DNA of 64,000 nucleotides from the NCBI GenBank assembly GCA_013396655.1, contig WBMV01004761.1, forward strand, positions 820,661 to 884,660, given 5' to 3'. This stretch comes from Campylorhamphus procurvoides (Eukaryota; Chordata; Aves; Passeriformes; Dendrocolaptidae). A program made the position numbers and the translations under genes. Below the pieces are notes generated by a model that did not search any database, was not told the DNA's origin, and saw nothing but the letters and a program-made list of their open reading frames with translations. How positions within the stretch are numbered: position 1 is the first letter of the stretch; each line of letters begins with the position of its first letter. Of this stretch, positions 1 through 14,600 are shown piece by piece.

Positions 1-3000
1 GCTTTGCTCTGGGTGACAGCAATTCTTTCACACCAGTTCCCAGGAAAAGGGAAGGGTGAATTCCAACTGCAGCAACAAAACAAGCAGCAGGAGGGAAAGC
101 TCGACATACGATCACATCCCCATGTCCCTCTTTAACCACTGTATACCTCTGGAAAGTCTATATAAGTAACAGCAAAACATCTAATTCAATCTGAAGGTTA
201 ACAGTTCCCCAAGTGATTATGTTTTTCTTGTGGGGAGAGAGGAGGCAACAAGTAGGAGGAAAGCCCTCTCCATCTGAGATAGGTAACAGGGATCCCCAAA
301 CACGCATAGTCCATAAGCATTGCCGCAACAAAGAACCAGCCTGATGGAAACTTAGCCAATCTGACATTAAATGACCTACAGCTCATTAGCAAAGTGCCTT
401 CTAAATCTCAAAATGCCCACACAAACAGCCACAAGTATATTTGGTGCTATCTGGCCTCCACCTCCACAAAGCACAAAGAATCAGACTGCACAGCCTTTCA
501 CCAAAAGCAGTAAGAAAAGTGAAGGCAACTCTGAGACTAAAACAAGCCTAGGACAAGCCCTTCCAACTGCTCTCCCCAAACCTACAACAGAGGTGAGCAG
601 AAAGCTCCAGAAAAATGGCCTTATTTGATATGCCTACGCTGCAGCTTCAACAAAATAGTAAGAATTCTCCTAACCCTTTCATTTTAGAAATGAATCATCT
701 GTTTTACCCAGAGCTCACTGGCTTAGCCCATAGCACCATGGATGCTCATGAGAGTCTGGAAACACTTGTGTTCAGCTGATGCCTCTAGAAGGGGGCGCAC
801 CTTGCTGACACATTCCACTTGGATTCTCACCCAACCCACCCAAGAAAGGATTTGTTAATGAGAAACCAACCCAGCTGAAAATGATCTACCTTTATCTGCT
901 TTACTCAGCAGCTGGTCCTTCAGTCAGCACATAGTAGATCTCTGAACTGTACTGTTTAGCCTCATTTGTACAGCAAAATCTGCATATTCACTTTATTACA
1001 GAAAGACTTGAAGGCACCAGCTGACTTTAGGCTCTGATGTCCTCGTCTCTGATGTAAAGCATCAATACATTTAGAGTTACCAAATAGACTGTGCTTTCAG
1101 GATTTGGATAAATAGGAGCTTTCACCATAAACACAAGTTAGTCATTAGAAGCTCCAGGAGGTAAATTTAAAACATCGCAGCCAGCATAAAAATAGTTTTA
1201 TTTTGGGAGTTGAAGTTGCAAAGCTATAATAAATCCAAGCAGCACAGTAAAACCTCTTGTAAAAGCTTAAAATTAGTTGTGAAGCCCCAGATGGCCTTGC
1301 ATATAATTTGATTCTGCTACCATGAGCTAGCAAAAGGGAAACCACTCTTTATACTGTAAAAAGAGACCCAAAAACTCTATCTTCTTTCAGCTCCTAGGAG
1401 ACAGAAAAGGCAGGCTTACATTTTGTGTCTATATATATGTAAAATACATAAAAATAATAAATATATAAATAAAATCTAAAAACCACACAGCTTGTTCAAT
1501 CCCCCATTGCACTGGACATCTATCAGTCAGGTATCTTAGCTCAAACTGGAGCACTGCAAATTCAGAGCTCCCTCCTGGTTGCTGTACCCTCACAGACACC
1601 CTGCACCCACCCCCCACTCTCAGAGTAAATTGCCATCCACCGCAGAGGAGCACTCCTGCTATTCTGATACCGGCATTTGCCACCAGAGAAAGAGACCCTA
1701 ATTTAGCCCCACACGGGCCTTCTGCAAACTGCTAATCCCCGATACACAGCTGTTTTTCAAATGTACAGGCATGAGCAAACCATAAACGATTTATGGCGCG
1801 TGGCAGGAAGACTCCTGGCTCCCTGCGTAGGCGGGGTTTTGGGACAAGATCATGCTTGGACTAATGTTTATATTGCAAGTTGTCAGTCAGGTAGTAAATC
1901 ATCTCTGGAGATGCACAGTAATACAGCTCTCCCCATGCAGCTGGAGCTTTGATGACATGGAATTCTGTTATGGCCATTTCAGATACATCTGGGGACCTAT
2001 TTGCAAAGGCATCATCTAATCAAGAAAAAATGGATACCCTTACAAAGTAGATTCTATGAAAATCCTGCTGCCCAGTGAGGGTGATTTGCTTTCAGGAGTC
2101 AATCCAAACTGGTACATGATGTTTGCCAAAAATGACACTCCGTACTAGTCTCAGAAGAAGAAGGATTGAGTGCCGAGACAGACATCTACTAACAGACTCT
2201 GTGGCCAGCAAAATGCAGTTACTTGCAAAAACCCTTCTGAGCAAAGTTTTCAATTCCCAGTATTCACATAATCACAGCGCAAGCAATGCTTAGAAATTAA
2301 ATTCTAAAAGGTAAATAAATAAATTTGCATACTTTTGTTCATCAGACACTTTCTGCTGAGAAAAATAAAAGCTCTTAAAGGCAGGATGTAAACTTGAAGC
2401 CCATTCTAAAGAAAGAAGATCACTTAAAACAACTCTAATCGTAATTTTCCACTATTTTCTTTTCTCCCATTTGAACGGAATTTTCACACAATACACTGGA
2501 TACGGATCTCACACAGGTAAAAGGGAAGGGGGAAGAGTTCTCAATAAGGAAAAAATTATAAATAAAAATACACAAGAAAACCAGTAGAACTATCTGCAAT
2601 CACTTTTCAGTTATGTGAGATACACCAGATTTAATATTTTTAACCTTTCTGTTGGGAAGCAGCAGAGTCCTCATTAATGAACAGCAAAGCTGAATGAAGA
2701 AATCTGATTTAGGAGACAAAGCAGCATGGCATCTTTGGAAACTGCACAGAGCTTGTGTAGCAAGACATGTGTAGGTCTAAAACCAGTTACTCTGAGTAGC
2801 ACATGCTAAAACAACGGTCAGAAAACTCAAAGCCACAATGATTATCTAATTACTATCTCGGGAAAATAACTTACAGTCTTTTGAAACAAATGCCATAAAG
2901 TAAAACTCACCTAAGGCTTTTTATGAACCTATGTGTAATTCCTCAATAGTTAAGAGAAACCACCTCATCTGTCCCTTTTGATTACAGATCCATTTGTGCA

Positions 3001-6000
3001 TGACTGTTACATTAATTCAGGTGGACAACTGAGACTTTAAATACAAGACTAAGAATATCCAACGTTGCCAAAGCCAGCTTTATCACAGAGCCAAAATACA
3101 AAAATAGAACTCAACTGAACACATAGCAGTGACTGTGGGACTTCCAGTTATGAATTTGCTGGTTCTTAGAAATCAAAAATTTAAAGTTCTTTCTTGCCAC
3201 CAGCAGCTGATTAGATCCTCTGTGTCTAAAAAGCAATCTAACCCTTGCAGGAAACCTTCCAATCCTGACCCATTTCACTTTCTCAGCAACACAAAACCTT
3301 TGTGAAAGTCAGTAACCCTTTACTCACAGCTGTCAGGCCTGCCACAAAAGGGTTAAGTTTTGCCCTATAGCACATGTTGTTTTCAGAAAAGCTCATAGGG
3401 AGAATATCCATACAGGGATCTTGAGGTTTGCATGACCTGCTCCTAGCTCTGAAAAATCCACACACACACACTCTTTCCTTCAGGACTTCCCCTTGTGTTT
3501 AGGCAAACATTACAAAAATACACCTTTTCATGCACAGCTCCATGCCACTGACACTTACCTTTATTAGGTTATACATCAAACTGAACTTATATCTACTTGA
3601 CCAAGCGGCACTGATGATTCTCCTGTTCCTCTACAGATTGGACATGAGTAGACAGCATAGATTGTGCCTTCATGGACATTAGTACATTGAGGCTCATGAT
3701 ACAGCTAACCAGAACTCCCCTGAACAGCCTTAAAGCCTTGCCTTTCAGCCACCTTCCAGACTAAAGTCCACTACAAGACTGCAACGTGGAGAGGCCAAAC
3801 TCCACGCATTCTTTTCCCCCTCTGAGTAAAGGCAAGAAGCACAAAGCACTTTGCCTCAGCACTAAGCATGAAGAAACAATAGCTACATGTCTTCACATTC
3901 GACAGTAAGACAGTCCTCGCCTATGGACTGCACTATCTTTCCAAGGATCCTGCTCTTCATCAGCTTAAAATCCTCATCCACCAGGCCTAATCAGAGCAGC
4001 TGGAGTGCTTTGTGGGTTTGTTATTTGGTTGGTGGTTTTTGGCTTTTTTTTCCCCTAATGCACTTATCACAAAAGGCAAGGTCAGTGAACAACCCAACAC
4101 AGCAAATAAGTGTGATTCAATACCTTGCCCCTGACAAAGGCCAATACATTAAAGTGGTTTAGCAGATGGAGCAAGAAGCCTAGTAAGAAATTATGCAACA
4201 CACTGCCCTTTCCTCAAACCTTTACCTGTTAAGAGATTGGGTTATGTTTGAAACAAGTTCTTTAGCTAAAGCAAGTCTGAACATTTCCACTCGTAAGTGC
4301 TTGATCTTTTCTGAATCCTGCTCAGCTCTTAGCCTGAGTGTTATTATGTGGTAGTGAATTTCCACAGATTAGACATCATGTGAAAATACTTTAAAATCAT
4401 TATTCAGTTTGATGCCTATCAGTTTCACTGAATTGCATTCACCTCAACTGAAGAATACATTCCAGCTCCTTCATCTCTGCACAGCAGTCTTCCTCAGGCT
4501 TGGCACCCAGCATTGTTGAAAAGCAGAGGAAAACTGAGCCCACCCAAGTGATGCTTGTTCTGCATTCCAACCATTGCAGTGCTATTCTCACACTCCTACA
4601 TGGCCTTCCATGTCATTTCCTTCCTAAGCACAGCTCCCAGGAGGACACTCCAGTGAGGATGTCTCATGTCATTCCAAATATGAAACAGCGTGCATTTGGC
4701 CCTCTCTCTCTGTGCATATTAGCAACAAAACCATACATGAACTGCCTGACAATGAAGAGAACAATTTCCAATTCTTGAACAAACAAGGGAGCAAAAAAGA
4801 GAAAATGTTAAGTCAAAAAGATTCAGTTAGACAAGGTGTTACATGCGAGCAAAACAAGCAAACAGTTCCTAGTAAAGGAAAAACGGTGAGGTCTCAGTAC
4901 CCACTTCCCTTAAACAAGACAGGGCCTGACTTGCATTCCGTAGCAATCTTACCATGCTACAGAATACATGGGACAGTGGATGGCATGGGGGTCTGCTTCA
5001 TTTTGAAGTCATGGCTTGAAATATCTTTTTCATCTCTCCTCCACTAACTTTACTAAAGCATTCAACATCACAGTACCCAAGAGTCTATACACTTACGGAT
5101 TCATCTCAAATCCCCAATAAGATGGGCATTAATCATATTTCACAACCAAGGAATGAAGAGCCAGAAACAGTAACAACCTGAACACACTCACACAACAAAT
5201 ATGTAGCAGAAATTAGGTGTCCTTCAGACCATAAGTCATCCTTCCCCTCCACCCAGCTGTAAAGGTACTTCAATTTTAAAAAGTAACACTCCTCCTTCTA
5301 CAGTTACAGACCCAGCCAATCTATATCTAAGGAAAACCCTTCAGGTAGGGGAACTGGCCTGGAAACAGGATGGAAGATTTCATGCCCCAAGGCATTAGCT
5401 GTTTGCACTGATTACACACAGTTCCTATGGTAGTCCTGCGTAAAATGAATTTCAGAAAAGATCGTATTTATCCAGTAACTAGTGATTTGATAGATGATAA
5501 ATGCCAATAAGCACTCACTCTTTCCAAAGCTCAGGGTGTCATACAGAAAGGAGATACCTTCCTAACCAAAGCCTTCAAGCAAGGAAATGAATACACCCAG
5601 CTTCAGAACCTTAAATTTACTCTCAAAACATTAACCGAGTCTAACAGTTGAGAAAATCTGCTCTATTATGACAATTCCAGTTCCTGACAATCCCAGTGAA
5701 GAGAGCAGAGATGAGTGGAAAAGGTGTCAAGCCAGATCCTCATTTTTTAGTGTAGGAATCCTACCCTCAATTTGTATCACGTGCAGGCTCATTTGAGGCC
5801 CTTACATGTTGTATTTCTCCCAGCAACAAGAAAGTCAGACAGTTATTAGCCACCACTACGTTGTGGTTGTCACTCTGTGCTGCAGAAGCAAAGCCCTTGA
5901 TAACAAATGCACAACATGGTTATTTCATCAGGATCTAACCTTCAGAACTATTTCTTGGGATGATATGGTGACAAACAAAAACCTGAGAGTCTAGTTTTCA

Positions 6001-8049
6001 GTGGATCCGCCACAAAACACAGCAGTTTTAACACGTTAGGGAGCTCACCTCCAGAAAATTAATCAGCCTTCAGGACTCACAAGCATCAAATCCACTTCAA
6101 ACAACTGCCAAAAAATACAGTTGCTTTTTATTTTGCTACTGTTCAAACAGTTTTCTTCATTTTTTTAAAAGCACTTTATACGCCACACCAGCTGCTGCAA
6201 ACCCTTTCTCCAAGCCAGCTCTAGTATATTTCAGGCCAGCATGCTGACCAAAAATTATTCATTCCATCTGACTTGATTTGTTCTGCTCTGGGACAGAAAG
6301 CAGGCAGACTTGCAAAGGACTACACCTCTTTTGAGGCTATAGTGTATTTCCTCTACGTACTACACCACATGATTGTATTCAGAGTGGATGGCGGAGATAA
6401 GAATTCAGGGTTTGTTGGCTGCAAAGCAAGTGACTTAGCAGCAGCCAAAAAACAACTTGAAACAGACTGGAAAAGCACGCAAGGTCATCTCTAGTTCAGA
6501 AAGCTGGTTTCAAGAGGCAACAGGTCTTGGCATGTAACTCATCCCCTCCTGACCCTATGCCTTGTTAATATTAAAGATGAAGATAGCCACGGGCTGCACT
6601 TTGGAGCTCCGCTGGCCCTGCTAAAATGCATTCCCATGGTTTCAAGAGTACTGGTTGCCTGGGAAGGAAAGAAAAGCCAAAAGCTCCTGATACCACAGCT
6701 AAGACCTGGTAGCTTAAGTGCTGATTTAACACCCAGAAGCTAAATCACACTGTATGCCAAGCACTGCTGAGATATGTGTGCTTTCTGCAGTGACTCCCTA
6801 AAAGGTAAAGAAAAGAGAAAAGAGTTGCATTAAATGTGACTTGACAGGTAATTAATTGAAAAGCATGAGCAAAAGACCAGCTGCCAGGTACCAAACAACG
6901 GCACCTCTAAACTGGATCTCAGCAGTTAGTATGGGAGAGGACACAAAGGCCAGAAGTACACCTGCATCACACATCAGAGAAACAGTTAAAATATGGGTGG
7001 ATAAAACAAAGCGGTGGAAGAAATAACCTGACAGAACAGAGGGTCACGAGAACTTTGACATCACAACTACTGCATGAGCAGGTTCATCAGAAAGGATTTC
7101 ATTTGGATTATGGCTGAGCAGACCTCTTGTGGATTATGCAGAGAGTATGGCTACTTCAGCACTGACAGAGCAGAATTTAGACTGCTTCTCCAAATGGCTT
7201 AAAAGTTTAATTGAACTTTTCTTCCTGGGAACTCCTACTGAATTCCTCAGGGTCACTCCCACTTCACTGACATCCTGGCCTCCCAATTCTGTCAATTCTG
7301 GCCTGCTAGAACGCAGAGACCGCCACAGAGATGGACAGTTTTTCAGGTAAGTGGTTCATATATTCTCAAAAAATTCCCGTAGTGGGATCAAAAGAATGCA
7401 GTCTGACTCAGCATCAGCTCATTCTTGGCTTTCTTACCTGCAGTCTGATGCTTCAGTAGGGACTCATTGCTTCATCTTATGTAGGCCCTTTATCCCAGTT
7501 CCTTCTCTGAATCTGTAAAACAGAGATGCATACCTCTGAAAAGCTTTCACTGGCACAGAATTACCTACATGTGAGGGACGATTCTTTCCAGTGGGCAATA
7601 TCCACCTGGCATCTCTCTGATCTAGGTCACCCTTGCCAGACCTGCACATCATTTGCACACCTTGATGCCTGCCAACACAACCTCCTGCCCATTAGCACTC
7701 AATCTTTCACTCTGCCCTGTGCAGTGTGCTCAAGCTCAGAGCCAGATGCAGTTCAGTATTCACTCTTCACTTGTTCCCAGAGACTGCTCACTAGTCCTGC
7801 AGTGGGAAGCATCCTTTGCACTTGAGAGAATATCCAGGCTGGCAGAGAATTTCCCATTAACCCCTGCTGAGCCTGACACCAGAGAAGTATTGATTTTTCC
7901 CTTCCAACCCTGCTTCTGCCACTTATACTCTGGTTCCATCAACACACGTGCTGGCCCAGCCTTGTTCCACTTTGCAGCTCCTGCTGCAGCAATACCCCCT
8001 GCACAGATACTGCCTTCGCACCCCCTAACTCTCCATCACCCAGACACGT
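1..8049. other. Non-coding stretch, no exon recognised
   Basis: I see no convincing exon on either strand. Open frames here are short, have no family resemblance and lack credible splice context. The DNA is moderately AT-rich with small low-complexity patches, for example around 1425-1480 (TA-rich) and 2310-2330 (AAAT repeats). By synteny with the human ZNF318-ABCC10-DLK2-TJAP1 order, this could be the large first intron of TJAP1 on the minus strand, behind the CpG island at 8.05-8.67 kb. That is an inference from gene order. No TJAP1 coding exon is visible. Confidence 0.5.
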
Positions 8050-8670
8050 CTACACCCTGCATGTTCCAGGCTCTGCTGCCGCTTCCGTGCCTGCGCTGCT
8101 CCCCGCCACGGGTCTCTCGCCGGGAAGCAGAGCTCCCTAATGCCCTGATGGCTGAGGCAGTGGCACTACCACCCTTCCCCCCGCGGGGCCCAGGCTGTGG
8201 CCCCAATGCCCTCCCGCACCCGGCCCCGGCCCCATCGGGCTGACCCCCGCCCCGGCCCACGGTGCGACCCGCCCGGACCCGCTGTCCTCGGGGCACTCCA
8301 CAGTTCCTCGCCACACACGTGGGCAGCAGGGGCCCACCCCACCGCTCGGAGGGCGCCGCCCGCAACCCGCCCGGGAAGGCCGGAGAGGCCCGGGGGCGCA
8401 GGGGGCCCCGCCCGGGGCTCGGTACCCAGCCGGTCGCGTTCCCCGCTCCCCGCCCCCGGAGCCCCAGCCCGCCTCTGNGGATAGGGGAACCGGGAAGGGG
8501 GAACGGAGAACGCGAAATCGGGAATGGGGAACCGGGAACGGGGATATGGGGAACCGGGATCAGCTCCCGGCCCTGCCCCTGCCCACGGACACCACTTCCA
8601 GCCCCGGGGTCAGCTCCTGCCCCCTTCCCAGTGTCCCTGTTCCGAGAAATGCCCTGGGGGCCCGGAGCAT
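8050..8670. promoter_or_regulatory. CpG island, possible TJAP1 promoter (minus strand)
   Basis: This is an abrupt block of very high G+C with many CpG dinucleotides, in contrast with AT-richer flanks; one undetermined base lies at 8478. Such islands mark vertebrate housekeeping promoters. If synteny with human holds, the next gene to the left of DLK2 is TJAP1, transcribed leftward, so this island would be its promoter and non-coding first exon. No start codon or splice donor could be assigned. It could instead serve an unannotated transcript. Confidence 0.45.
8484..8556. repeat. Short G-rich degenerate tandem repeat in CpG island
   Basis: Variants of a GGGGAACCGGGAA unit recur about every 12-20 bases through this stretch, including GGGAACGGAGAA, GGGAATGG, GGGAACCGGGAACGG and GGGATATGGGGAACC. 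It sits at the edge of the GC island, directly after an undetermined base at 8478. Copy number is probably unreliable in the assembly. Confidence 0.6.
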
Positions 8671-11600
8671 ATCCCAGCCTGTCAGCGGGAAGCACAGTCA
8701 CAACCGTAGGTCCTGGGAGAGAGAGGAGGAGAGTAGTAAATGGAAAACCTGCCCCAAACCCCCCAGAGACAGCTTCCTAAAGGAGAGGAGCTGAGGGCGA
8801 CAGGTACCAGTCAGAGAGTCAAACCCTGATGCAATTTGGGAAATGTGCTTTGCTATTTATTTTCAAATTCTTCCACTCTATTGTTCTGGTCTTAGGACTT
8901 TGAAAAGTCAATACATTTTAATTTTGAACCAAATTGACTCATTTGTTCCACTCTGAGCTCAGATAGGTACTTTTTCCATTGCTTCTCTCGCCTGATGCAT
9001 AGACTTACCCTCTGCTTCCCTTTCCTGTTATCCTTTCTTTCACCAGCATCTCATGAATAGATTACACACACAGTAAATAATGGAGCCTGGTCCAGAGGAA
9101 ATTTGCCTGGTCAAGGAAAGTCCCTGTAGTATTTGCATGATGTTCTCCAATGTACTGTTGCATTTGCAAAGCCTCCAGATCTGCATTCAGGTAGTACCTG
9201 TTTTGCAGCACTGCAAACTCTGCCCAAATGGTGCCCTCTCTTACACAATAAGAGACAGGTGCTCAGCAGGACCCCACTCCCATGACCTTGGGAATACTGT
9301 GCAAAAATGTCTGCTGTGCGCCCAGCAAGTGCCATCTGCACCACACCACACGTCAGCCAGGGATATTTCAAGAAAACCTTCGGTACTTGTGCCCCCATAA
9401 ATTCTCCAAATCCTCCCTGTGCCGGAGTCGGATAACAAGCAGAAGGACAATGGCTCCAAGAATCCAGGCTGCCCATCTGCTCTGCACTTCCAGATTCTTG
9501 CTTCCACAGCACCAGCTGATGAAATTTTCATAGCTGATGGGGTTTCTCATTTCCACCGGGCCTTACTGCCTTGGAGCCTTCACAGTTGTGGCCTGTTCAG
9601 GTTTCCGTGGGTGCGCACTGGTGGCAGCAATGATGAGAGTACTTTGCTTTCTTCTGGTGACTTGTCTGGGTAGGATCGTCAAGCTTTTTGTAAGTTTAGA
9701 TGAAATAAGCCCTGCAGGAAGGAGAGAATTTGATTTTCAGATGGCCTTGTCATTCACTGCTTCCATTAAACTCTTCTGAGAATCAGATCCCAAGGTCAGA
9801 CCGCCACAGTGATACAGGAACTGGACTCGGGCTGGCTGAGCACCAGTCACCTGCTCTGAGCACCAAAAAACACTCTCTCCTCAGATCCCAAAGGCCTTGA
9901 TTCCCAATCCTTCTCCCTCTCCACATATATCCACCCTGCCTTTCCCCATATCCGGTATGCTTGTGAGCCAGGCTCCCCTCTGCCCTGAGCCCAGAGATGT
10001 GGCATGATGCGGAAACATAACATTAGGTTACATTACGTTCATTTATATAACACCATTAATACCGAAGTGCAGCTCCCTACTAGAGCCAGTTGCTCGCTAA
10101 AGCCTCTGAAGTTCAATTAACAAGCACCAGGTAATCTAACACTTGACTCCCAATAATCCTTTTATTTTAAGGGGCCTCTGGCGGATGTAAAGCCCTCAGC
10201 AAACAGTCCTGGAAGTACATTTGAGATTCTCTCAAATACCAGCTGAATTTATAACCCTTAGTGGAGAGCAGGGAGGAATCTCTTCAAAATACTTTCCAGC
10301 TGGCAGCACTTTATATAGACCATTGTAACTGAATAAAAGGAACCCCTGGAGGGGCAGGTGCCACCCTGTGGAGGGACAAATCCCTCTTAAGTGCCTACAG
10401 TCTTGGCTAGTGAAAAAGCAGATGCCAGAAATAATGTCTCCCCACCAGAAGAAGGCAGTGCAGGCTTGGTCCTCTCAAGTTTCCCACCAAATCAGGTCAA
10501 GCAGGGAAGATGGTGGGTGCTGGACCACCCCGTGGTGGCTGACTTGGAAGCTGTCACCTGCCAGAGAGTTGCATCAAGTTCCATTTTCTCCAGCTTGGAT
10601 ACTGCAGTGCTGAAAGGATACACATAGGAAAGACCTCCCCCACTACTTCCCTAACTCCAGAGGATTCCCCAGTAGACCTCAGCTGGGAAACCCTCAGCAG
10701 TTCCAGGGATGGGCTGAGCCCACCAAACCCGAAAAACTTGAGACTTAGTTTGAGCAGAATTTTCACTCTGGGATATGCCAGTACAAGAGGAGCTCAGCAC
10801 TCTAACAGCATTTCAGGAACAATAAGATCAGTGAAACACAGCCAGCCTGGGACAGTCAAACAAGTCTGTGGATGCCGAATTGGACAGCCAAATACATCCT
10901 GCCAGTATGCCTGGAGCATACACCTACCAGAGAAATACACCCCACCAATAAAACAGTTGCTAACAACATACCCACGTGTATAACTCAGTCCATTTCACTA
11001 CATAATAGTGAGGGTTGGGGCTCAATTTTGAGCTGAATTGAGATGCCACACTCAAAGAAAGCCTGGAGTTTTTTCACAAGCATACACTTTGCTGTCAGGA
11101 TCCCCAGCAGCCGTGGCTGAAGAACAGAACTGTGCTGACCCATCCCAACACAAAGTGATGTTTGTCTTATGGGACTGCCTAGAGGCACCCATCATGGTTG
11201 GGATGTAATTGTTCTGGGCACTGCACAGAAAGACAAGCAGACACTATATCCTGCCCCCGAGGCTTGAATCTCTGAATCTCTTGAATCTCTCTCAAAGCCT
11301 TTGTGGCAATACAGAATGGAGGATGAAGGCAGAACTGGAGAACAATGACAGAACCCCACCATTGCAGTACCCCGGAGCTTGGCATGGCTGGGTGGTTTCA
11401 TGCCATCACAGGGTTTGAGCAGAGCATGATGCACAGCCTATACCTGTAGTTCAGACATACATAGGGGCACTTTCCCCTAACCTGTACACTTGAAAAATAC
11501 ACTGCGCATCAACACTTGCCCATTATAGTTGCTGCCTCTGCATGTTTTGTGTATTTATAAATGCATATGTATAAAAATAGAATAAAATAAATATATATCA

Positions 11601-14600
11601 GTGACCCCTACTGGCCATTTCTAACTAGCCACAAAATTGTGCTGCAAAACGAGCTCTTGCCTCTTGTCCTGGTGCAGTATTTTAATGTGGGCAGGGAGTG
11701 CAGAGCCTGGCGGTGGTGGATTTATTCTCTTTGCACTCACTTTGTGCCTGCTGCATCACTCCTTGGGGCAGGCAGCTGAAATTGGATTTTCTGACCTCAA
11801 GTATTTGGTTGTGGCATCCCACTTATTTCTCTGCTCACCACCAACTCCACACCATCATCCCAGCTCTTGCATTGAGTCCTGCACAGGTGCCTCCAGCTTT
11901 CACTCTGCATGGCTGTGACTTTTATAGGGTATTCTTCCAGAAAAATTCAGTTCCTAGCTGGGACTCACATCACAGACACAACTGCTCCTTGAGGTGAGCT
12001 CCCTACAGAAGGAGCTGCCCAGCACCACACAGTTTCTCCTCTCAGCAGCTTCACCTGAGCCCTGCCAACACTCACTGTAAAGCCTTTGCCCCAGTGGGTG
12101 CTAAATCCAGAATGTGCACTGCTGTGCAACAGAGGCTGAAGGGCCCTGCCATATCAGTGATTTACCCTGGTGAAGGAGTGGAGACAATATGCCTGACAGG
12201 CAGGATGGCTGCTCCAATGCAAGGTAAAACCCCATGGAAAGCAAAGGCTGCAGTCACGGTGTCAGCCTCAGACCAAAACTCAAGGGGCTCTGCCTCCCTT
12301 CCCCTTCGTCAAAACTTGTTTAGCTTGTCATGCTAATAAAGTGTTTGAAATGAACTGAGTTCAAAGTGTGTGTAGAGAAAGGGGGAGGATGTCTCACAGG
12401 AGCACTTGTGGAGGTGGCAAAGGGGTTAGGTGTGACACCGGCTCTCCTCCACATGTGCAGGGAGATGGGGCTTCATCCAGGTTTGGGCAGTGTTCCCCTG
12501 CATGCAAGGGAGGACACCACACACTGGGGTATTTGGGTTGACACTTCACCACGGTTCACAAATGGGGAAGGAGGTAGCTGACACCCCAAGGCCTCTGAGG
12601 GCAGAGCAGGGACTCACAGATTCACTCAGGTAGAGGTACATGGCTGTGTGTTGTCTCCCAAGGAGCTCTTCTACATGCCCAGCGTGTGCCTCAAGCTCAT
12701 AGAGTTCTTTCTTTCTGGTGAAATCTGCAGCACTGTTCTCCCTGAGCAGCACTCGTTGTTTATAGGGACGGGTCCAGGCAAGCCGGGGAGGAATTACCTT
12801 TCCCTAGGACACGCTTGGTGCTTGGCTGAGCACACTGCTTCTCTGCTTCACGGGAGCTGCTGAAGGCCAAGGAGACAGTCAGTCTGCAATTAGCCTCCCC
12901 CCCCAACACTCGTCCACATCCCCTGGGGCTGCTAATTATGGACTCCGCTGCAGCCAGGGTTCAAGTCATTCTAAGCACAGGCCATAGTTTCATAAAATGA
13001 CCTTGAAGTTCTCTACAACAGGTTTGCCTGCCAGGTTTCACTGCAAACACCAAGATACACCAACCTCTGTAAATACCCAGGAGCAAGCTCAGAGGCAAGC
13101 ACCAAGAAAGCTCAAAAGATTTGCTTCAAGATTCTCCCATTAAATGCTTGCATGCTCCCAGTAAGATTAGGAGGCTTCATTGCTAGAGCTGCCAGCTGGA
13201 AAGGCAAAGGGAGACAGCATAGCTGAAGACAGGCTTTGAGGCACGCACGGGTGTGTGCCAGCAAGGGAAAGCCTGGCAGACATCTCCTGCCCACTCCAGT
13301 CCCTCTAGGCGTCCTCCCAGCAGCAGGAGGCAGGTGGGGGGAATGGGTAGAGCCCCTGAAGTCAGTGTCCTTGGGAGAGCCCTGACATTAGCAGTCATAC
13401 ATGCTTGTGGAGGGAAACCAGAAATCACAGAGCAAAACAAGATCCTACACCTTCTCAATGAACTCACGGGCGTTCTTTGAGGGGGTTGATTCAGCCCATT
13501 GAGCTGTGGGGGCTCAGGTAAAACATCTTTTCTCTCATTGCACTCCATACATACCTCCATTTCTTTCCTTCCCTCTTCAAGTCTAAGTCCTTTTGCCTCC
13601 AGTATTTAATCTTTTTCCTTATCCTTTTTTTTTCTTTTTTACTCCCACGTGGCTTTGTCTTTTCTTTGATTGAAGCACTGAGGATGGACTCCGGGAATCT
13701 GTATCTCAAAATAACGTGTGACTTAAGTTTATATTTCCAGCTACTCACAGCAAGTTTGAAGGCTGTTAGGTACCAAGCTCAAGCCCATTGCAATGACACA
13801 TGCATTCCCCCACACTCAGAGCGCCTGTTTTAGTGGAACAGCCCAGCAGGCATTCTGATTTTAGACAGTCCCAGCAAAGAAGATGCCTGGAGACCAGTGC
13901 AGGGTGCAAACCACCCCTCAGGAAGCAGCAGGCCTGATGATGAGGTACTCCCTGCAGCTGGCTCAGAGAAGAGGAGAGGCAAGCTGATGATCAGAGTCTT
14001 GGCTCTGAACACCTGGTTATTTCCTCTCCTAGACATTTCAGGCACCATTGGAGCATCCATATAGCCTATCCTGCCTTGGCATTGGAGATGGAAAATGTAT
14101 GCTGGGCCACCCCTCTGCCCAGTGGATATGTATGGATAGTGCCTCCTCATGCCCAGCATCCTCCTTCTTCCAGGGCTGGGTCTGCACAGCTCAGGGGAAG
14201 GTATGAGCATTGCCGTGCACAAAATTACTGAAGAACCTGCCCTTGTGGAAAGGTGCTGCTCATTCCATGGCCTAGAACTCATATTCAGTGCCCTGGAGCA
14301 AGAGGTTTTATAGCTCTTTGGAGTTCATTCCTATTTATTCTCATTGTCTCTATAATGTCTAGTCAGGTTTTTTTTAATGAACACCTTTTCTCGTTACCCA
14401 GTGGCAATGAGTTGCCTGGATCATGAGTATTTAGGATAAAAGCGATCCTCCCTGTCATTCATTTTGATTGCACTTATTTCTCATTTTGCCTTATGTTCTG
14501 GCAGGTTGCAAAAGAAACAAATAAAGGAGGCTCATGCCAAGCCTAGGCAGCATTCCCAGAGACTCCAGGGTCACAGGAATGTGACATTAGGCTTGGGTAG

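Noticed and set aside
1..8049. TJAP1 coding exons expected from synteny.
   Set aside because: I looked for its N-terminal coiled-coil coding sequence on the minus strand and did not recognise any. Only a promoter-like island is present, so no TJAP1 coding feature is claimed.
8036..8780. Several proline-, glycine- and arginine-rich open frames on both strands.
   Set aside because: They overlap one another in a CpG island and reflect base composition. None has splice or family support.
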